Below, in pieces: positions 48,801-57,800 of a DNA stretch of 60,000 nucleotides. Position numbers and translations under genes: made by a program. Every line of letters starts with the position of its first letter. Positions within the stretch are counted from its first letter, which is position 1. A model generated the notes under the pieces. It worked only from the letters and a program-made list of their open reading frames with translations, did not search any database and was not told the DNA's origin. This DNA comes from Phoronis australis (taxonomy: Eukaryota > Phoronida > Phoronidae): the NCBI GenBank assembly GCA_002633005.1, contig NMRA01000029.1, positions 276,959-336,958 on the forward strand, written 5' to 3'.

Positions 48801-51800
48801 CAACAAATGGCAATTGTTGTCACAGAGAATGAGGGTGTGCCCCAGTCGCAAGTCGTGACTACGATAAAAAAACATAAACATGACATTATCCACTGCACTT
48901 CCGAGAACAATTGGCAGTAAGAAAGAATTCACATGCAACTCTTTCGCGTTGTGAAAGCACAAGAGCATCATTCGCTTGAACCAAGTTTTAATTCTGGCCT
49001 GGAAGATGGGTCGAGTTGATAGGGGCAAAACGCAAGTTCTTTCATTCACGGACATTTTCGAGGAAATCGTTTTAATACCAACAGCACAACAGCGGCGACT
49101 AAAGGGCAAAGTCATGGCAGAGAATCCATAAAAATGTTGGAAAATACTCCACTGCGTTAGATCAACACAAGAGCATACAACGTTGTATGCCGTATCGTCA
49201 CCTACTGAAGGGGGAATTACATCGTATCGCCGCTTCATCCGCAATTCAACAACCAGTGAAATCTTAACGGATATAAACAAAGCACAGCACTTTTCAAAAG
49301 CCTCTCCAAAATCAAACAGACATTCGATTATTTATGTATGTACATGTATATTCGTTTTTGTTAGTCATCATTTTTTTCTAGTCACAATTTTGATAAGGCC
49401 TTGATGAAGAGTATACAGTCGAATCATAACAATGCATCCATCAAAAACTGGCACATGGCCAAACAAAAAAATGTCGCAGAAATGGAATGGACACCACCAT
49501 GTGATGTTTTTTAGTGCTACCGTTCTAATCCTTTCTGAAGAAAACGAAAAAGCAAAACTTCACTAGGTCACCATACATTGACATTAATTTGTGAGATTTA
49601 ACAACACAAATAACATTAAGATGAAGTGAGCTTGATAAAAATTAAAGTTAAATTTCCATATTGTTTACTAATCTCGTACTACTCCACTAATTTCCCACAG
49701 AAATGATTGCCAAAATTGTCAAATTTCCCATTTTCAAACATCTGCTCACTTTACTGCCAATACCAGCAACGGAAAATTTTCCAAAAGTTGTTTTATGACA
49801 TCTACACAGTACGAACCATGCTGGAAATAGAATAAAATTTTTAAAAACTTTTAATCTGTGGAGAAATTTGACGAATTAAAATTTCACTTGTTGGCCATTT
49901 TGTGTGTTAAATAAGTGAAGAATTATGGTAACACTCGGAATGAGCTGACCTACAACGCCTACTATGCAAACTCCCCATTTCTCCCCAACTACAAAAATCC
50001 TTCTTTTCAGCACCGCCCATTCACTTAAGATATCTACCTGAATGACAGCAAGGTAGAGCCCATACTGACACAGTTTCATGGGAAATTTTCTTATCATTAA
50101 GCAAATAAAAAATTCCCACACTCCTAGTTTCTTGGAAACTGGACAAAGATTTTCCAGAAAGAAATTCATCTTCAAGTCATGAAACTGGTGATTATCTTTA
50201 ATGCAAAACTATCAAGACGAAAAATTGGAACAACTTCACAAATGAAAACAAGGAAAAATTATACAGCTGTCATGGAAACAACACACTAATAACAAATTAA
50301 ACCCACACGACAAAACTTCCTTGTTCCAATACATTAAAATGTTAAAAGGTGTGGTTCATTCCCTCTCCTGGATCAGGAAATGAAAACATCTGAAACTGAC
50401 GACAGAAACTAGAACAGATACAAAATGCAAAACAAATATAGATTATCTTCTCGCCAGACTCGAAACCACTATGCTAACACACAAAGACACAAACAGTGAT
50501 GGTCAGAACGGTGTAACCTTTCACCATTGTAGTGTAGGCTGAATTTTAGCTTATAATATCGTAATTGCTTACAAGCCAATGAATATTACAAATTAATGAA
50601 AAATTTGATACTCTATCGTCAATACATATGGTAATTCATCACCTGTTTAGCACACAAGGTGGCGGACAAGTGAAATTTCATTTTGTCAAATTTCTTACCG
50701 AAACTAAAGGCTAAGAAAATTCTAGTCAGTTGCTAGCTTGTTTGTACCATGTAAATGTCTTAAAACAAACATTTTATTAAGTTTTCATCGTCTGCAGCAA
50801 GGTAATCAGTCTTTGAAACTGACAAACGACACTTCTGACAATTGTTTTAATTTAAGTAACTACACAAATTACCACAGTTTTAGATACGAGACTAAAATTA
50901 AGCTGCAGATTCGGTACATAAAAATAACAATTCCTTTCACTAAACAAATTGTTAGATCACTTGTAGTAGTCGTTTTTCATATGTATTTAATAGATGCTGG
51001 ACCCAATACAATGCAGCACAGGTGCCAGAGGCTGAGAGTCAAATTCAACCAGATCAGGTGGTCTGAGGCGATTCAGAGGCTTGTTATCGCATTCTGCACT
51101 GGTTATCAAACCGACCTTTTTCAATGAACTTCAGGTATGACCTTTAGAACAGCCACACGTCCCTGATTAAAATGTTTTCACATTCCCACCTTAGGTTGGA
51201 AATTAGGACGTCATATACTACATGACGTCATGAGCAGTTTTTAATGAGTTTACACCAACTCACCAACTCACCAACCAGGGGGTGCCTGGAAACATCAGGC
51301 ATTCCTCAGGTATCTTAATTAGTTCCGACAATGAAGCAGCTTACTAGAAATTACCAAAAGCATTTTGTCCGGTAAACAACCATTTGTCACTGACATTACA
51401 TAAGGCGTTGGTTTGTTTTTGTAGACATGAGTCATCAAATCTAGAAGTCACAAGCAAACTTCAAAACATTTGGTAAATGTCATTGTTTAGGTACTTGCCA
51501 AAGTTGATAGTCTATGAAAGGCTTGGAAATATTACATCATTGTTTAACTGGTGTGTTTGCTATATATATGTGTTTGAAAAAGCAAATTTCCTATCATATG
51601 CTTATTACAAAAAAATACTTGGAAAATAATCCTCCAAAATGAACTGGAAAAGTTTGTATAATGTATTTTCACTGAAAATCATCAAAAGAAATCAAAGCTG
51701 TTAATACCGTATCTATTTATTTTCATGACTGTTTAATTCTTAACCATGGCGCCACATGCTGGAAGCTCATTAAAATTCATACGAAAAAGCATAATTGGTT

Positions 51801-54800
51801 CTGATATTTTGTTTTGGAAAATTGAGTAGGTGTGGCATCTTTAATAGGTCACTTCTTCAACAAAGAAAATTCACCCCAGACGAGCAAAAACCACGTGGGA
51901 TTTTTTAATTCATCGCTAGGCAAATTATGCGTATCAAACTTTCCTTAAGTGCCTTTGTGCAGTTTTTCAAAAAAAAAACACGATACATTGGGTGAAATTG
52001 ATGACATGTGGCATTTTCAGTCCGTGAGCGCAGGTCTCAAAATGAGTTGGGGTATAGACCAGAAACAATTCTTTAGTCGTTTAGCCTTACATAAACAATA
52101 ACCTGAACAATCATACATCAAACTTCACTTGCCAATATCACTGTAGCCCAATTTATAAAACCAACAAGATCATTTTTGCAGGTACATAACAAACGTTTAT
52201 TTCTCTCACTGTTTACCACAGATTTCTAAATTTCTGGGAAAAGGCTGAAATTCCAACTCTTCAATGATGCGTATCCCTGTTCTTAAATGACTTTTTGATA
52301 ATAAACAATGTTTTTGTCACAGTGGTTACATAACACTCCACTCAATATATTTCACTATTAACAACCAATTTGCCCCCTTGGTTGTCTGTTGTCTGAACAA
52401 ATGCCGGTTTGTCAATGATGTGTAACTGAATTCCAGGGAAACAACTTTGTTGACAAGTAAAAGGTTTTTTGTTACATAACAATACCCCCCAAGTCAACTA
52501 CCAACCTAAATGTTGTTTCAGGAATTTTAGGCATACATACTCAGGTGATAAAATTGTTTGAGCCACAAAAGCTTATTGTTAGAACAAAAAATTATTATGA
52601 CATAAAGTAGAGACATAGTGGTAAGATAATAATTGGGGTACACATACCCATCAGCTCCCATCCCTAAGAAGGCCCTTTCATACTAACGTCGGCGTGTCGA
52701 TGTTTTGACGAGTTGCCATCAGTATGAACAATTAACCTCGGTCCTGAATGGAAGTTAACAGCACCAGTTAACTTCACAGTAAACAGGTGGATTGAACAGC
52801 AGTGCAGTAAGAATGGTCAACTTCGGTCCCATCGAAGTTATCTCCAGGTTCCACTGTTATTCTCAATAATTAAAAGGCAATATCGTCACTAATTGTTGCT
52901 TAAATTTTGCTCGAATAATCACCAATTGAATTAGAAATAAGTTATATATGAATTAGAACATGTAAATGTTCCCAAATTGTCCTATTAAAAAATCTTAGCA
53001 TGCCGCGATGCATCAGCGCTACCTTGCGATTACTTCGATGACAACAGCGTCACCTAAGTTTACTTCGATGTTCATTAACTATCGAAGCCAGTATGAACGG
53101 TTCAGTTAACTTCGTAGTTAATATCGACGCTCTGCTCTGACTGGAGTTAAGTCAGTATAAAAAGGCCCATAGGAGCAAAACTGGCAAAGGCATGGTTATT
53201 TACCCTTTAGGTTGTGCTGAATTTTAAACACTGAACTACACATATTGGTAATAATGGTGCAAGCTTAAGACACGCGACATGTGTTTTGACTATTCCACTG
53301 TTGGCAGAACCATTTGGCATGAGAAACTGCATGCAAGTAGGATCACCTGTGAAAGACAGGTTAGTTCATCAACAGGTGAATTACACCTGCAAGACACAGG
53401 TATGACAAGTACCTATTAAAGTCAGAGGGGCATCTGGCAATATAATAAAGATCTGATAACACAAATATAAAAGATGCCCACATGCTCTGTATACTTCCTG
53501 TGGATATAGGGGTGAATATTATCTGAAGCAGTTCCCCACTCTTTGTTATCCTAGATGTGACTGAGAAATCATATTTAAAATGGGAGCCTTTTAACATGAG
53601 AGCCATTCAACATTGCTAGCCATCTGGAACACTGCAGAAAAAGAACGATTTACACTTGAAGAAGCAATGGAAACGATAGTTTTATCTTGAAGCTGCACCT
53701 CATTTTATGCACAGAACTCTACAATTCAATTTTTTTTCTACACAAAAAAGCAAACTTCTATCCCACGCATGCTGATGAAAAGTAGGCGAAAAAATATCTG
53801 CTTTCAACAAAAGTACATTCTATTCGTTCCCACTACATGGTGAACATCACATTTCCTGTTATCATAACAAAATCTCACCAATTTCAAACAAAAATAATTC
53901 TTGCCAAATGCACTTATTTCCATTTTTCAAGAGGTTCTTAGGTTGCTACCAATGTACACAGTTTTTAACAAAATGTTGTCTAAAGATAGCTTTGATACAG
54001 GGCTTGAAAATGATATTGGCAGTATTTTCAGAATGAGTGTTGAAAACTTTCCAATGTTGTGAAGCCATCCAGCTTTTTGACCTACTGTGGGCAGCATATT
54101 ATAGGGCTGGGGAGGCTACAGCCCTCCCTCATACTTATTTTAGCGCTGCGCCGCCCATGTCTACAATATATAGGGGGAAATTCTTCAGTTTTGAACATAT
54201 CATGGTCGAACGGTGAAATTTCATGTTATCAAATTTCTTATCAAAAGCAACTTTTCAACGAAATTAACTTTTAATTTCAGCATGGTGTGTATGGAGTTGC
54301 AATAATCAAGCGACATTTGGTAAACTTTTGAGCACTTGCAACAATCTGGTAAGCCTCTGAAAAATAGAAATATGGCAATTTAAGCAATAATTTTGTCCCA
54401 AATTGAGGAAGTTTTACTGTAATTATGATTCAGTCATCAGTCTAGTCTTAAAACGAAAGTAAAATTTGCAAATTTTTCAATAGGAATATCCATGAAATAT
54501 TCTGATCCATAATCAATTTTAGAAACAATATGTCTTTTCATAATCCTGTAAAATATTTTAACCCTCCATCCTTTGCTAGGCAACAGTGTTGTGTAGTTCC
54601 CAGAACAATACGATGAGTAATGCATGGTATTTATAACATCCTACAACAGGTGAATAAGAAAGTGGGCGGATGTCAAACAAATTAACTGACAGCTCACTTG
54701 ACTCCTGACACGACCTTCAACCTTTCTACACCCACACAGAACATTTCACCTGTGTTGATAAGAATGTCACTTTTCCTGTATGTCTATAATGCTTGTTTTT

Positions 54801-57800
54801 GAAGGGAGGCACATTCATTAGTACATATTATTCATTAGAAAGCTTAGATTCCAACTAACAACTGATAACACAAGACACGTTTGGTTTTGTTTTGTTTCAT
54901 TTCAAAAACAATACGGAACTATGATCAATAGCCGAAGGATTTCCAGTAACACTTGAAGATTCCTACAAACAACTGATAACACAAGACAGATTTCATTTAA
55001 AATTGTTTTACTTCAAAGAGAAACTGTGCAAACTACTGGAAGGGTTACCTATGATACAAATTAATTATGAGCAAAATTGAAATAAAAAGCTAGAATAATT
55101 AATAGTTGATCAGTGGAAATGCTTAATATCTGGTTAAAAATTTGTTTTAAACAGACCTTGGATTTAACACTCAAACGATGTAGCATCGTGACAACGAAAA
55201 TGCTTAATTTTGACATCAACAAAATTATAGGTAGATGTCAATGTCAACAACAGCACCTGTTGCATTACTATTTGCAAATTATTCCTCTTCAAATATTCGC
55301 CATTTCAGTTGATATCTGAACATGTACCTCACTCTTCATATTTAAAGAATTACACATACCTAAAACTTTTGACTATAAATTTGCAGCATTGTCTTTCCAT
55401 TACTTTGTTGTTCCTGGCTTCAGAAAGTAATAATTTTATTTTCTGATTGAATTAAGAACCATTACCAATGGGGAAAATCCTAAGCGCACTAATTTGGATG
55501 CCCCTCATGCATAAGTGGAACATCTTAAAAACAATTCCAAACAGCACAGAGAACAGTGCATACAACATAGTAAATGAGAATTTTATATCAACATGGTCAA
55601 CCATTTTTAAGATATGACTTATCGAAACAAGCCAAATTTGGACATTTTTCTGGGGTCCTACATCAGCCTGAGCTCCATGGGTAACGGCCTCAGGATGGAC
55701 AACCAATTCAACCCAAAACCAGCCATAAAAAATAATTTTGATAAATCTTGTCACAGCCATAGCCATGTTAAAAGGCCTCCTGCAATGCTAACAGACACTT
55801 CTCCAGTGGCACAGCCGGCATTCCTGAGCCTGGATTCCTGAATGAATTGTATTTCCAGTTTTGCGGTAAGTTCAAAATGGCGGTGTGTTCTTCCAGTCCG
55901 ATTCGTGAGTGTCGCGTTTATTTAAATTTTCTTCGATTACGGATTGTATATTAGTTATGGGGTAGGTACCTCATGATTCCTTATAACATCTAACCATGAA
56001 ATAAGGGTTAAAAACGTGTGCTACTGGGACTTTAAAGTCAGCATGACAACCGCTGACAGCCCCATAGGAGTTGCATAGGAGTAACCTAGACATTCCAGAC
56101 TGGCCAGGTGATTGAGTCTTCAATTAGACAGTCAGCACACCTGAGCTAATGGCAGGTGTAGCCAGTTTATGATTGGTCAAATGGAGTTTACTAACTGTGT
56201 CAATCTAAGCCTCAAGGCAAGCTCACGCTGAGAACAGATGCTTGTGAGAAAAGGATATGAAAACTGAACATGGCAAACTCAGCCTTAAATGTATTGTTAT
56301 GTGTGTAACATATTTCAATTTTTCCTTTTCCACATGAAAGATTTTCACGAAGTGAAGGATATTACTGAAAACTTTCACAGTTTTGATGACAAAAAAATCA
56401 TCATTTCAAGAACAATAGACCTTTTCAAAGGTGTCTGGTATTTTCATTAATTGAAAAATATGAACATAAAAAACACTGAATTGATTTGCGAGTCTGGACT
56501 ACGGAAATAGACTAGATTTAAAACAATATGAACAGATATAAGAAGAAGGATGGAATTGTGGGATCAATTAGTTGTATATGTGGTTATGAATCTAGAAAGT
56601 TCAATGGAACAATTATACAGTTACTATATTAAATGTTCGACGACATCATCAGGCTACTGGCATATGACTGGCCAATTAGAAGAGAAGTCGTTGACCCAGT
56701 TATGAAATGTCCTCCGGGAAGTTCAAATGTTACGGAGGATGTATGAATCATTTTCGTTTTATAAATACAGTCCCCAGATATAATTATGGGTACATTATGT
56801 CAAAAGAGGTTCTCAACTTTCCATCTGTTTCCAAAAAAAGAACAAGAAAGCAAAGTAAACCCATGAACGTTTACTTTATGATAAAGGGTGCTCGACATGA
56901 AACACATATCTTAGAATTGGTTCTGAACTCGACCAGTTTGCATTAACAATATAATTTTTTGACTAATAACCAATTTTTGAATTTGATATTGAAAACATAC
57001 TGTCCGAAATTTGAGAAATTCTAGCAGACTGTCCCAAACTGGATTATTTTTATCGCAATATCACTTGTTTTTACTTTAAACCAATTTCTAAATGTGCGAA
57101 AGTAGCATCTGTTGTACAGTCTCAATGACAATCCTAATTAATCCTTTTCCACCTTCAATTCAAGTTACGTACCATGGCCCCCATCTAACAATATTTCCAA
57201 AAATTGTAGGCATTCATAACAATTTTAAAAACTTACGTTTGTTCAAAATTAGTGAGATATGACCGCATGCACCTTCAAAACACATCGGTTATGCCAACTG
57301 ACCACTCCTACCATTAGACTATACTATGTGGAACTGGTTTTGGGAAGTTGATGTAGATTACTGAGAGACACTGAGACCAGAAATAAAGAAGTGATCTCAT
57401 AATTCGCTTTTGTCATTACCTTTTACTGCAGGCTGTTAAAGTGGCTACAAACTCGTGTGCCTTTTGGGTATGCAAAAATTGACACTTCATTATTTCTTGA
57501 GACCATGCTTGACGCATGAAATGACACGATATGGCAAGCCCTGATAATACAATAAAAAAATGACACTCTATGACAAGCCCTGATAATACAGTTGAGACCA
57601 ATTTCATAACAATTAGGGGTCCACATCAAAAATTGTTTCTCGTGATGGAAGGTACACTTACAGCTGTACCTTAGTCAGTATACAATACAGCCACAGTGGC
57701 TGTACTGTACAATAATTCTCTGGATTAGGGAAGAACCCAGTTTGTTATTTTTTCACCAGGAATTTTGTGAGCTTGGCTTGAACAACACAAGCCCAGAAAC

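Noticed and set aside
50738-51127. 129-codon + strand frame in intron 1
   Set aside because: No recognised motif; its composition matches the AT-rich intron and there are no splice or promoter signs around it.
54008-54180. Possible MITE start (CAGGGCTTGAAAATG near 53998)
   Set aside because: It resembles the CAGGGCTTGG end at 34803, but no matching inverted end or flanking duplication was found nearby.
56707-56946. 79-codon + strand frame with a few Cys and a Lys/Arg cluster
   Set aside because: It looked slightly like a zinc-binding or nuclear protein start, but no family motif is complete.
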